DNA of 64,000 nucleotides from Portulaca oleracea (Eukaryota > Streptophyta > Magnoliopsida > Caryophyllales > Portulacaceae): assembly GCA_029582165.1 (NCBI GenBank), contig CM055869.1, positions 59,467,518-59,531,517 on the forward strand, in the 5' to 3' direction. Under the pieces are notes generated by a model that made no database searches, was not told where the DNA came from, and saw nothing but the letters and a program-made list of their open reading frames with translations. Shown here piece after piece: positions 38,501 to 49,890 of this stretch. The stretch's first letter is position 1. Each line of letters starts with the position of its first letter. The position numbers and the translations under genes are program-made.

Positions 38501-41500
38501 GTATACATGACATCCTAATCAGTTCAACTACTTTTAGGTTCCAAAACCATATGGGAATCGTATATCATTAAACCCTTCACTTTCAAAACTTTATTTTATT
38601 GATTTTATTGTATTTTATCTTAGTAATGGTCAAGTAGTAGATAAACAAAGTCAAACCTAAGAGAATAATAAAAAATATTTTTTCAAAATTTATGGACTAC
38701 TTTATTGTATAGCTAAAATGCTTTTATAACTTTGCTTTTCTAATGACAAGTGGACCGAACTTAGGATTGGTAGGTCTTTTATAACATATATTTTGTCAAC
38801 CTAAACAGCATCTTGCAAAAAGAAAATTTTATATCTTCTTGCTAGAGGTGCTTCTGCTGAGGTCAGCCTGTTGTTTCTGGTTTGCTCAGGAGTTTCTCAT
38901 TGCCTGCTCTGTCGTCCAATCAGGGTTTGTTCTTCACTTCTTTCTCCCAAAGTCTTTTGCAAATCTTTTGGCTGTCTTATGGTGAAATCAGTTAGTTTTC
39001 ATTTATTAGTATGTCAACCTGCTTTCCCCTCCCCACACCAGTGTAGGTCCAAATTGAGTTGGGGTTTGGAGAAACGGAGAGATTTTGAATTTGCTTTTGG
39101 ATTTTGGAAGGTAGTTTTTGGGTTGACATAATAACTGTTAACATAAGGACTGAGTTTAATGGGATGAGGAAGGGCACTGGATTTCTAGTTTACACTCTTT
39201 TATCACTAACTCACTATGGTCGAGATTCAATCCATGGCGTGTGAAGTGAGAGGTTAGCACTGGTTTTTGAAGAAAGTCGAGTAATTTATTGTCGTAGTTT
39301 GTGTCTATCCTTATTTGGACACAGATTGACCATTTGTGTTGATGTTCAATCTAGGAGAATATCACTTGTTTCTTCAATTTTATGATAGTATTGAATGTGC
39401 ATCCATGGATGCACTCAGCTATTTATTCAGACCATTACAGAGGATTACCTGATTGTACTGATAGTGCTGATACGGTTGTAAGAGAAGGTTGTCTGTAGTT
39501 TCATATGCCAGCATGTTTTCATAAGGGGGAAAACCCAAAGGACCCTATTGATGAATTTATGAAAGCATTATAGCTATAGCAGATTACTTGATTCTACTGA
39601 CAGCACTATAAGAGCTGTAAGAGAAGGGTGTTTATAGTTTCATATGCCACCATATTTGCATAAGAAGGGAAAACCTGAAGGAGCCTACTGATGAATTTTT
39701 TATATCATTGTATAGTTGCAATATAGAGTCCCCCTTGTCATTCAATGTAATGGATCTTATCAGATTTGGTCATTATCTTCCTTCCCCTGCACTTTCTTGC
39801 CCAATCTACGCTTTTACCTTTCGAAATCATTTCTTGTTTGACCTGTTCCTCTGGATTTTGACGGGTGGTGTCCTAATTTTGGTAAGAGATTATAGAAATA
39901 ACTTATGCATTATCCCGCTACTTATGAATTTACTCTGCTTGGCTAATATCTTCGTTAGTCATCTAAACCAATAACGGCTGAGGAAGGGAGGAAACATGGC
40001 CTGATTGATGCTGTCGTGCCCCCTCACGAATCGCTGAAGGTATCACGCTCATGGGCTTTAGATATTGCAGAGGGGCGAAAACCTTGGATTCGGTCCCTTC
40101 ATATGACAGACCGGTTGGGCTCCCTTTCTGAAGTACATAACATCATGATGATAGCCAGACAAGAATTGGAAAAGACTGCTCAAAGTCTGCCTCAATATCA
40201 GGCCTGCCTTGATGTTATTGAGGAGGGTATAATCCATGGAGGTTATGATGGACTTCTAAAGGTTTGTGAGTAGTAAACCTCTTTCATCGCCTTTGTGCGG
40301 TTTCTTTACAGAAGACCTAATATGACACCTTCTTCCGTAGGAAGATAAAGTTGTGAAAGAGCTACTTTTAGCAGATACGACCAAAGGTCAAATGCATGTC
40401 TTTTTTGCTCAACGTACAGCGTTGAAGGTATGTACCTAATTTTGTCCTCATTATTCTTGTTGTATCCTTGCAAAGGGTGAATGTTTGAGCTGAGCAATTG
40501 CCGATATTTTGCTTGTTAAAAGATCTGTTTTGATTGCTTCACCACATGGGCTGAAATGATTTGTATTTCTGACAGGTGCCTGGTGTTACTGATGTTGGAC
40601 TGAAGCCAAGACATATTATAAAAGTTGCTGTCATTGGTGGGGGCTTAATGGGTTCTGGCATAGCAACTGCCCTATTACTGAGCAATGTGTTTGTTGTACT
40701 CAAGGAGATCAACTCCGAGGCTCTCTCTAAAGGAATGAAATCAATTGAAGGTGTCTTTTCTCTCATTGCTATCCTATATCTTGTTTGTTTAATCCCCACT
40801 CTGTCCTGTTTTGAGCGAGAGTAGAGGCCAGGGTGAGATCTAAAACTTTGAGTTTTAGTGCTTGGTTTTGCTCTTTCAATCATAGTCGAACTATGGCTTG
40901 TTATTTTTAACTTATCGTAAGAAACATTTTGCTGATTTTAGAGCTGATGACTGATGATTGGAGTTAAAACATAACTTGAAAAGCGCGACATGGTAATGAT
41001 GAGTGTTAAATGTTGATGATTAGTACTTGTGTTAGGTCAAAAAGAACAAGCCGTAACACAGTGTTTTCTTTTCACTAAATGGACAATCACTGTCTGACTT
41101 TCTGTGATAAGTCGTAAGATGACATGTCTGTGTTTGATACTCATACTAGTTAGTTGTAAGTCAATTTTTTTGCGACTATAGAAACTAAAGATTAAAGATA
41201 CAATGTGACAGACAATATCAGGGGCTTGGTGACAACGGGGAAGTTAGCAAAGGATAAAGCAGCAAAAGCCTTTTTGTTGCTTAGAGGTGTGCTGGACTAT
41301 TCAGAATTGAAAGATGTCGATGTGGTCATTGAGGTCAGTGGCTCGGCCAATGTGGGATCATAGTTTCCTTAGTTCAATTTCTTGAACTTGATTCATCCAC
41401 TATGGTTGATCTGTCTAGAATAAGTTGATTAAACTTTGAAACCCTTCCAGGCTGTCTTCGAAAATGTCACACTGAAACAAACCATCTTTAGTGAAATCGA

Positions 41501-43931
41501 GAAATATTGCCCTGCACATTGTATATTTGCAACAAACACATCTGCCATTGACCTCAGTGCAATTGGAGAAAGGACAAACTGTCAGGATCGTATTATTGGT
41601 GCTCATTTTTTCAGGTTCTGTTCTTTTGTTCTTGTTCCTTTCATATATCTCTAGAAAACCTACATCCATAGCAAAGATCTCCAAAACTTACGCACCACTC
41701 GAAATTAAGTTCTTGGTTTTGAGATTGCAACTGTCCTGTTCTGAAGTTGAATTACCCTTGCTCGAATCATTCTGATCCTGCTATGGCTTTCTGACTAACA
41801 GTCCTGCACATATCATGCCCCTGGTGGAAATTATCCGAACAAACATGACTTCATCGCAAGTGATTCTTGATCTTATCGAACTTACTAAAAGAATGAAGAA
41901 AGTACCAATCGTGGTGCGAAATTCCACTGGATTTGCTGTCACCAGAATTGTCTCCGCATACATTCAGAGTGCTCATGTATTAGCAAACTTGGGAGTGAAC
42001 ATTTTCAGGATTGATGGGGTTCTTAGACGCTTTGGCCAGCCTATGGGCCCTTTCCAGTAATTACTTTCAACATCTCTTTATATAGCATTGTGCATTCTTG
42101 TACTTCTTGCCATGTCTCCTTTCTGCTTTTAGTCTTTTTGTGTTATTAGCATGACTGTTATAGTGTTCTATATTAGTTTTTGAACCCTTGGTAAAATGTT
42201 GTTTACGTGGGTAGGGTGAAGTTGGGTGAAATAAGCTTGGGATATTAGGGTAAAAGGGGTAAATTTTGGAGGAAATTGAAAAAGAGATTAACATACTCAA
42301 ATTTTACAAACACTGAAATTTTCTTATTTTTTTTCCAACATTTACCTCTTTTCACCCTAATTAACCCAAAACTTATTTCACCCAGCTTGCCACAATTTTC
42401 TTGGTAGGAATTGTTGCTCCTCCTAGAGGCTCCTTGTGGGACTTATGCTAGGCTTTGGGCCTAGCATGATGTTGTAGTATCCCTGCTTCCCGCCTGCTGG
42501 GTTTGTGCTCTGTAGAGGGGGCTCAGTGGGTGCGCCCACTTACCATTGTAAACAAAATCCCTCAACGTACCCAAGCAAAGAACATGTTGAACTTGTTCTT
42601 GTCATGGGTAAAGTTGAGTATGGTAAATTTACCCAAACATAGACACAACCAGCAAACTTATCCAACCTTGTCATACACCCAACCTTATTTGCCGTACCTT
42701 ACCTTATGTGTGTTACATTTCATCCTACCTTTATTTTCTTCAATTGTTCTTTGTACTTGAGCTATGTGTCTATGATAATTGAAAATATTCCTCAACATCT
42801 CAGGCTTCAAGACTTAATCGGATACGGAGTTGGACTTTCTACTGGAAAACAATTTTCTTCTGCATTTCCTGATAGTACTTTCAGGTCTCCCTTACTTCAA
42901 CTTCTTGTTAAAAGCGGAAGAAACGGTAAAGCCAGATTTGTGTTAACCCCATCTCCATGCTGCCATTTGATTAACTTTGTCATTAAAGCTTAATCATGGT
43001 TGGTTTAGGTAAAAACAATGGGAGAGGATATTATCTGTATGAAAAAGGTGGCAAGCCAAAGCCCGATCCTTCTGTTCTACCAATTATCGAAGAATCCAGA
43101 AAACTGAGCAATATTATGCCTAGTGAAAAGGTACAAAAACAAATTGGTAAGACCAGTTACTTGCTTGTAATTTTGTTAAGGTTTTCAATGTTTAATAAGG
43201 TCATTTTCATTCTACAGAACATTGATGTGACGGACCAAGAAATTTTGGAAATGGTTCTTTTTCCCGTGGTGAATGAAGCATGCCGTGTTCTTGAAGAAAG
43301 AGTTGTTCTTCAAGCATCTGATCTCGACGTTGCTTCTGTTCTTGGAATGAGTTTTCCTTCCTATCGGTGAGTTTCGGTTTTTTTTTTTTTTTTGACGGAA
43401 TGAACAATTTGCTTGTTTGTTTGCCTGAGCCCTTTGGTTAGTTCTTCACTACTACTACTTCTTCTCTAATAAGGTTGTTTGATTGTGCCAGTGGAGGGAT
43501 TGTTTTCTGGGCAGATGAAGTCGGGCCGAGCTATATACATGAGTGTCTGAAGAAGTGGACAAATTTGTATGGCATTGTCTTCAAACCGTCGGGATTCTTG
43601 GAAGACAGGGTGGCCAAAGGAATTTCACTGGTTAGTAATCTCCTCGTAAAGGCATGAGATTCAGGGCCTGTTCTCTTCCATTTATTTTGCTTGAATTTAT
43701 ACTGAACTAACTAGTAACTACATACTCTAAATCTTTTATGAGAGTTTTTTTTTTTTTTTTAATGTTCAACTTGTTCTAAATAAACTCCATGGCTGAACTT
43801 AGTCTAAGCTGAACTTTAAGCTGAACTTATTGTGAAAAAAAAAGTATAGAGAACATCCTTGAGCATGCTTTGATAAAAAAATCGTTTTCTTCTTGCAGAG
43901 CGCAGCAGCTTCAACAATGTCACGCTTGTAG
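35532..43931 (+). CDS. Peroxisomal multifunctional beta-oxidation protein, AIM1 type (721 aa, 18 exons)
   Basis: Exons: 35532-35631, 35928-35999, 36176-36238, 36468-36521, 36905-36972, 38290-38371, 38424-38479, 39959-40261, 40341-40427, 40576-40750, 41212-41333, 41451-41614, 41802-42056, 42804-42925, 43009-43130, 43218-43366, 43492-43630, 43899-43931. All are GT-AG and phases agree; 2166 bases. It combines 2-enoyl-CoA hydratase and L-3-hydroxyacyl-CoA dehydrogenase. Seen: crotonase part with GLALGAGLELAM and MPELSFRLIPGAGGTQRLPR (both expected Glu kept); NAD-binding GGGLMGSG at 316-323; NTSAIDLSAIGERT; catalytic His in GAHFFSPAH; SRKLSNIM; FPSYRGGIVFWAD; C-terminal SRL, a type 1 peroxisome signal. 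The closest family recalled is Arabidopsis AIM1 (also 721 aa) rather than MFP2. Several positions usually conserved differ (see findings). Confidence 0.94.
37304..37730. mobile_element. MITE with TTAAGCTATGTTACC ends in AIM1 intron 5
   Basis: The left end TTAAGCTATGTTACCTAGAC (from 37304) pairs with the right end GGGTAACATAGCTTAA (to about 37730). Inside are GACACGGGTG/GGACATGG words and TGTCCGGACACTCGTGCGG. Its ends resemble a plant repeat family beginning AAGCTATGTTGCTCGGAC. It is about 425 bases long and non-coding. Confidence 0.7.
39443..39715. repeat. Tandem duplication of about 140 bases in AIM1 intron 7
   Basis: GGATTACCTGATTGTACTGA (39443) and AGATTACTTGATTCTACTGA (about 39582) start two copies that share GTAAGAGAAGG, TAGTTTCATATGCCA, GGGAAAACC and ACTGATGAATTT words in order. 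The second copy ends about 245 bases before the acceptor at 39958. Confidence 0.75.
42205..42400. mobile_element. Foldback element in AIM1 intron 13
   Basis: GGGTGAAGTTGGGTGAAATA with AGCTTGGGA and TTAGGGTAAAAGGGGTAAAT on the left pairs with ATTTACCTCTTTTCACCCTA and AACTTATTTCACCCAGCTTG on the right. The centre is AT-rich. It starts about 150 bases after the donor at 42056. Confidence 0.65.
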
Positions 43932-45121
43932 GCTGTAGCTGAAATTTGTAAATGTCGTATGTATCCGTCTTGGCATCACATCCCAATCCCAATCCCATCT
44001 TCAATAAAGATTCATTAGGCGAAGATTTTATCATTTCGAAATCATGTATAAATGTATAATACAAATGCACAGGGAGAATTCTGCATCACTGCACTAGAAT
44101 ATGGGGGAGATTACTAAAGCAAGCTCCTGTCGTAATGGTAGCCGAGGACATTGCGCGTCATTCTCTATAATAAACTCAGATTACTAAACCCTCCTTTCAA
44201 ACATCCTTCCCCAATCAAAACAATTCTCGGTGTAAGTTCTACTTTTGTAGCCTTGGAGTTCAAATTCATAGGTAAATCAATTTTTATCTAAATTTACCAA
44301 TTTTTATCTAAATTTACTAAAATTTACCAAAATTTAAAAAATGAAAAAAATTTAATTTTGATATATTAACATAAATTTATCAAAAGTTAACAAAAATTAT
44401 TAAAAGTTACCAAAATTACAAAAGATTACCAAAACTTAATTTTTATCCAACTGCATTTTACCCATGAATTTGACAGGTAGTAGTTTATACTTTTGCAGTC
44501 TTTTCCAAAATCTGAATAAACACCATAGTTTTTGGAGAGTCCTCAAAGTAACTTTCCGAAAGTTCAAGTTGCGATAAATGTTTCCAAATTAACTTCAATT
44601 TTGTCCAACAATACTTATAATATGTTGGAGATCAGGAACGTTCTGATTTGCCTGCAAATTGCTATCAGCATGTGAACTGCAAAGAGGTAATGTATTCTGC
44701 GAGCAAAGTACCACTATAACTGATCTGAGCACAATTCAAATTCAGAATTCTAGTTCAGGATAGCACAAGAAATGCACCAATAGAGGATAAACAATGGTAA
44801 GTTGCTTATACAATGGTAGATCCCAAAAGGCCTATATAACAACCATCATAAAACCCTCTCTAAAACGCATTCCCTGGAGTCATGTTTGCAGTTTGCACCA
44901 AACATAGCACTTGGTTCCTGAAGAGGAACAGCATATGCAACAAAACCCTAACATATCAATCACTCCCACTCACACAGCAACAGCTACATTATTATCCAAA
45001 ATATCATTCATTCCTCGAACTGATGAATGAAAGCCCATCACATCAGTGATCCTGTCAAGGACGCACCCCGCAAAAACTACCAGTTCAGCTGGCTACTTAA
45101 CTACACCTTCAACCGCTACTT
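43932..45121. other. Convergent spacer between AIM1 and the zinc-finger gene
   Basis: Both genes end here. AIM1 3' UTR probably covers 43932 to about 44090; 3' UTR of the minus-strand gene probably lies within about 44750-45121. Between them is a family A MITE (44262-44477). No gene seen. Confidence 0.5.
44262..44477. mobile_element. MITE family A, copy 4 of 4
   Basis: The left end is GTTCAAATTCATAGGTAAAT and the right end TTTTACCCATGAATTTGACA, inverted. The interior has TTTACCAATTTTTATCTAAA and TTGATATATTAACATAAATT words. Confidence 0.7.
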
Positions 45122-48100
45122 CTAGTACACATTTCCAATCCTGTCGGGACCCACCCCACGTCGGTCGTCCCTTCCCCGGTCCATGTAGCTGTCCCTTCGA
45201 AAGTCCTTGTGTGGTGGCCCACCTCCCCTGATTGGAGACCGGCTCCTCTCTCTGATGTCACCGCGGTCGGCCCATCGTCCACGAGGGGGTGGCGGGAGGG
45301 GCGATATTGGCCTCCTGTCGTACCCTTTCCGGTCCATGAAGCTGTCCTGCCCATGGTCCCTCGGGCCCCACTCAGGTGGTGGGAGCCTATCAAATTTGCT
45401 GCCCCTGTCACGGTAGTCTTCCTCCGGGTAGTCGAGCCGGTCCCTCCGCATGTGATGGTGGTCGGAAAACCTTCCCTCGTGCCTCGGAGGCGGGGGCGGC
45501 CCGCCGGGACCGAAATCCCGAGGCGGGGCGTCCCTCGGCCACCCGCGTGGCGGCGGGGAGCGGTAGCCGCCACCGCTCATGAAGCGGCCCGGGGAGCGGT
45601 CCATGGGAGGAGGACCCGGAAAACGCCGTGGTGGGCCCATAGATGGCGGTGGCCCACCGCCGCCGCCATATCCTCTTCTAGGGCTTCCTGCCGGTGCATA
45701 ACGATGTCTTTTGCAGTTGTTGCAGTACTCCCGCCTGGCAAAGTTCAAGTTGCCACACCTGGGACAGCAAACAGATTTCAATAAATAGAGACAACCACAG
45801 CATCAAAGGTTATTATACTACTAACCTTCACCCCTTACTATTTCTCAAACCAATTTTTGTATGAACCTTTTTATTTGTCACTTTTACATTTTTAATGACG
45901 ACTCTACCAATTTTCCCCTTAATAAATTTTACTGAAACAGAGAACTATAGCTACCAGCTAGGGTTTAGTTGTCACGCCTAAGACAGCAAACAGATTTCAA
46001 TAAATGAGATAACCACAGGATCAAAATTTAGGCTACCTTCGTACATCCCTTAATATTTTTCTCGAATTCACCAACGTTTGTTCGTTTCTTACCGTCATTT
46101 TAGATTCTCAACGACTACTCTACAAATCTTAACAAAAGAAACTTCGCCGTTAATCGTTTTTCACAAAAGAAACAGAACCATATCTAGGGTTACTAAGGGA
46201 CGGAGGAAGTAAGACACGAGAGAAACAGGGCATGATAGTTCACACAATATGAAGATTTTACTTACATTGGATCCGAGCAATACCAATCACCTTCCCTGGG
46301 ACGAACATTAGGATTGTTCCTATGCATGCCGCCTTCTCCCCTGACTGGCCCACCAGGACCACCATATCCTGGACCGTCAAATCCCCTCCCAAAAGGCCTG
46401 CCGCCACCCCTTCCACGAGAACGCGGTGGAGAATAATCCCGATAACGAGGAGGCGACCGCATGTTATCCCTTCCACCGCCACCGAACCCACCACGATGCC
46501 TAGGAAGATCACCCAAGCGGTCAAGCTCGGGACTATACCTACGATCGACGTCTCTGCGGCGCACAGGAGAACCAGAAGCTGCCCGTGTTCTATACCCTGG
46601 ATACAGTGAAGTAGGTAAAAAAGTAATGCAATGCTGTTGAAATGAACTGTGCCAATGATATCATGGCAAGATGTCAGAACAGTCTACACAACTAACAATT
46701 ACCACCACCGAGCCTCTCGGTAAATAGTGGTATAGTGTTTTAGAATGGCACAGAAAATGTTCCCCTCATGTCGAACAAGCTGCCAGAGGTAGATCTATAC
46801 ATTTCTATGCACGTATACACCATACATGTTAACCTTACCAGCACTGAACCAGGGCAGTTGCGTTTTGCAACAAATCCATTTCCCCACGACCTTTTGGATC
46901 CGTAATACGCATTTTAAACCATATAACAATACACATCCCTATAGTGAACCATGGCTGAAGGCAAAAGGTAATGTTAAACAGTCCATGGCAATCCGTCGCC
47001 TTTGCACATAATAGGGATCACGAGCTACTAAAGAACCTGAGGCCTAAGTCAAGAAACCTATACTTTTCAACGCTTCACGGAGAAAGAACAATGATGGGTG
47101 GTCTGCAGGGTCAGTCCAAGGGAAAAGAGCATCTTAAAATGCTTGGAAGCAACACATTTCTGCAACACGATAGTGATGGTGTAAAATCCAATGCCCCAGT
47201 TTGATTCTCAGATCAGGGAAGACAAGATAAGATGTAATCTTTCAGACCCAGAAGCTTGTATTGGTTCTCTCTCTTCACTAACACTAAGAAAAATTTCGCA
47301 TCACTTAAGCCCTGTTTTTCAACCACCTTACATTCAAGGCAACTTCAACCAAACCATACACCATGGAGATCCAGGTAAAACAACCCCCACACACATCATG
47401 TCTTACTTTCAAACAATAAATGTAAAATCATCACACACTAGATATGCACAGAACACAATTAAAACATGGTTCCTTGTCCCAATATGCACTGCATACCAAC
47501 CCTTATATTCCAAGACTGTGCCACAAACTAATTGCTAAAATCCCTTAAAATTTCAGAATCAATGGCCCTTCCATTTCTTGTGCACTGGATCAGATGACGA
47601 TGCATGAGAACCATCTGAAACTCGGATGTGTGTTCCAGAAGTTTATCCTCATCCCGATTCCAGTGACCAACTTTTATGAAAGCACAACAATACGAAACTA
47701 CACTATCTTACAATCATATGGTAAGAGGAATAAAAAAGAAAGATAAAGCCATGCAGGGAGATTTCCTTCTCCAAACTTTCAAAAGTCCACTCCTCGCTAA
47801 TCGACCAAGAAAGATTGCCCTAGGTCAGCCAAACCATAACATTTCCCACTCGAAGATGATTCTATCATTAACCCAAAATCAAGTTCCCAAGACCAAAATT
47901 AAGCGCGTGGAAACCACCTTTAACCTATTATTAACAATCCACAACATCACTCACTTCTTGAAGCACTTAAGTAAATGCAGTTCACCCACCCTTCCACGTC
48001 CGTAGCACAGCCAAATAAGCACTTCAGATATAAACCTTCCATCCCCTGTACCTGTATATCTTGACAGCAACCCCACAGTCATGCAGTACTTCAAATAACT

Positions 48101-49845
48101 CCTGCTTCGAGCATTTGATGAAAAGTAAGGTTCCCAAATCCCCTGGAAGAATCAGAACCACCTAAAAGCTTTTTCAGCATGGCACTCAATCCCTCACTAA
48201 GGCGAACCGCGAACACTCTAGAGATCATATCTGAATCCTAACCCATGGTTAAAGTTCCCTCAGCTCCCACACGATGTAACGCTTGACCAGCGCTTTGAAC
48301 CAAACCACACGTATGCAATTGAAACATCGAGTATGATCAAACAGTTTTATAATCAGCACCCCTTTTAAGGAAATGTGCCATGAACACAGTTACCATTCAA
48401 ACCCAAGAAATGAAAAGAACCCCAACCCAGTTCAAAACCCGTATTCCCACTAATAACACCTTCCTCAAGATCCACATTCTTGCACCAGGCGACAAGAAAA
48501 GCTGTAACACACAACAAACAATTTCATTCACCATTTGTTGCTATTGAATAATGGGAACAGAGCCAGGTTCTTCAGATCAAACATAAACCATGCATGCTTG
48601 GCATAACATTCAACCCAAGAATTAAGAAAAGAATGCACAAGATACCAACAGAGTCAGGTTCACTACATGCTGGGTGAGGTACCAATTAATAAGCTTAGGG
48701 GAATTGCGAAAAATAAGATGGATGTCATGACATCGGGTGAATTGTGAGCTCAACCACTCAATCAGTTTACAAAAACTAGATAAAAGAACAAAAACAACAA
48801 CAAACTCCAGGAGGACACGTTTGAGCGTAGTCTAGGGGATCCCGATGTACGCAGCCTTCACTGAGGCTGACTTCCACAGATCCAAGTCATCTCTAAAATA
48901 CATGTACAGTCAAATATGCAAATTTTAATCAACTAAACATGCATATACGCAAAAAGATGCATAATATGGCAAATTTCAATTCAAGTTTATGCATAAATCA
49001 AATTACTTAGTCAAACTATCCTCTATAGAATAGTAACCATTACTAAAAAACAATGGCAAATTTCAATTCAAGTTATAGTAATTAGCAAACAGGAAAGTCG
49101 ATTCCTAAACTATTAAGCACATCTGCGACAGAAATCCGAAATTTGTGAAAACAATCAGACCAGTTCGTCAAAAATCCCAACCATAACCTAAAATCCAACG
49201 TATCCACATCTTCCAACAACAAAAGAGGGAAACAAATAAATAGAACTAAGACCAAAACCATAATCAATTCGACAACAACAGCTAAAGAAACAACGAGAAG
49301 GAAAGCAAAATCAGTTCGACACCAATTCGATATCTTCCAACAACCAGGGAAAACAAATAAACAAATTAAGACCGACAACAAGCTCAATTCGTCAAGAACA
49401 GTTACGAAAACAACAAGAACGAAAGCAAAATCACTCCAACATCTTCCAACAACAAAAGAGGGAAACAAATAAACAAATCAACACCAAAAACAAGCTCAAT
49501 TCGTCAACAACAGTTACAAAAACAACGAGAATGAAACCGAAATCAATTCGACATCTTCCAACAACAAAAGAGGGAAACAAATCAACACCAGAAACAAAAT
49601 CAATTCAACAACAACAGTTACTAAAACAACGAGAAAGAAAATCAGATCTAGGTTAAAGAAAAGAGAGACAAACCAGGATCATCGGTGTACCGGTCAGAGC
49701 GGGAGTACGGAGGGCGGTCACGGCGGACTTCGCCGGGCTCGTAGTCGCTTCCGCCACCGCCACCGCCGCCGCCGCTGTCCGACGGCCGGACCACCAGGCT
49801 GCTCAGGAGAGGTTGATGCGGCGTCGTATCGTCTCTCGAACCCAT
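45122..49845 (-). CDS. RanBP2-type zinc-finger, Gly/Arg/Pro-rich RNA-binding-like protein (379 aa, 3 exons)
   Basis: Exons: 49845-49674, 46596-46266, 45758-45122; phases agree and all splice sites are GT-AG. Intron 1 is about 3.1 kb. The single zinc finger is split between exons 2 and 3: GDWYCSDPM|CGNLNFARREYCNNC, with the W-x-C-x4-C-x3-N-x6-C-x2-C pattern known for single-stranded RNA binding (ZRANB2, FUS/TAF15 families). Before it is an RG/RS-rich stretch (RDYSPPRSRGRGGGRPFGRG); after it a long Pro/Gly/Arg/Asp region with SRSPIRGGG near the end and GPDRIGNVY at the C-terminus. A nuclear role in pre-mRNA processing is inferred from this architecture. Exon 1 (GGGGGGGGSDYEPGEVRRD) has no known fold. 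Confidence 0.88.
46597..49673. other. Large first intron of the zinc-finger gene
   Basis: It is mostly unassigned unique-looking DNA of moderate composition. It contains a SINE-like scrap near 48790-48885 (ACAACAACAAACTCCAGGAG to GATGTACGCAGCCTTCACTG), a duplication of GGCAAATTTCAATTCAAGTT (48968 and 49054), and the tandem array at 49200-49645. Several small reading frames within it have no family likeness. Confidence 0.5.
49200..49645. repeat. About 115-bp tandem repeats at the start of the zinc-finger gene intron 1
   Basis: CATCTTCCAACAACAAAAGA marks copies at about 49207, 49440 and 49552, with a diverged one at 49331 (ATCTTCCAACAACCAGGGAA). Each continues with GGGAAACAAAT, AACACC or AAGACC, (AAG)CTCAATTCGTCAACAACA or a close relative, GTTAC and AAAACAACGAGAA. 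The last copy stops about 30 bases before the donor at 49674. Confidence 0.8.
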
Positions 49846-49885
<40 letters not shown>

Positions 49886-49890
49886 GTGTA
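49846..49890 (-). promoter_or_regulatory. (GA)n tract in the 5' UTR of the zinc-finger gene
   Basis: On the coding strand a GAGAGA run directly precedes the ATG at 49845, interrupted once by GAAGA. GA repeats in plant leaders are binding sites for BBR/BPC factors, but here it may simply be a microsatellite. Confidence 0.6.

Noticed and set aside
42054..42060. Apparent stop TAA right after the AIM1 exon ending GPFQ
   Set aside because: CA|GTAATT is a splice donor; joining to the acceptor at 42803 restores Gln and keeps the frame (QLQDLIGYG).
45209..45784. 191-residue open frame on the + strand
   Set aside because: It lies fully opposite the GC-rich last exon of the zinc-finger gene and has no family likeness; the minus strand shows a real zinc finger with consistent splice sites.
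49082..49468. 128-residue hydrophobic frame on the minus strand
   Set aside because: Falls in intron 1 of the zinc-finger gene and is produced largely by the tandem repeat unit; no family features.
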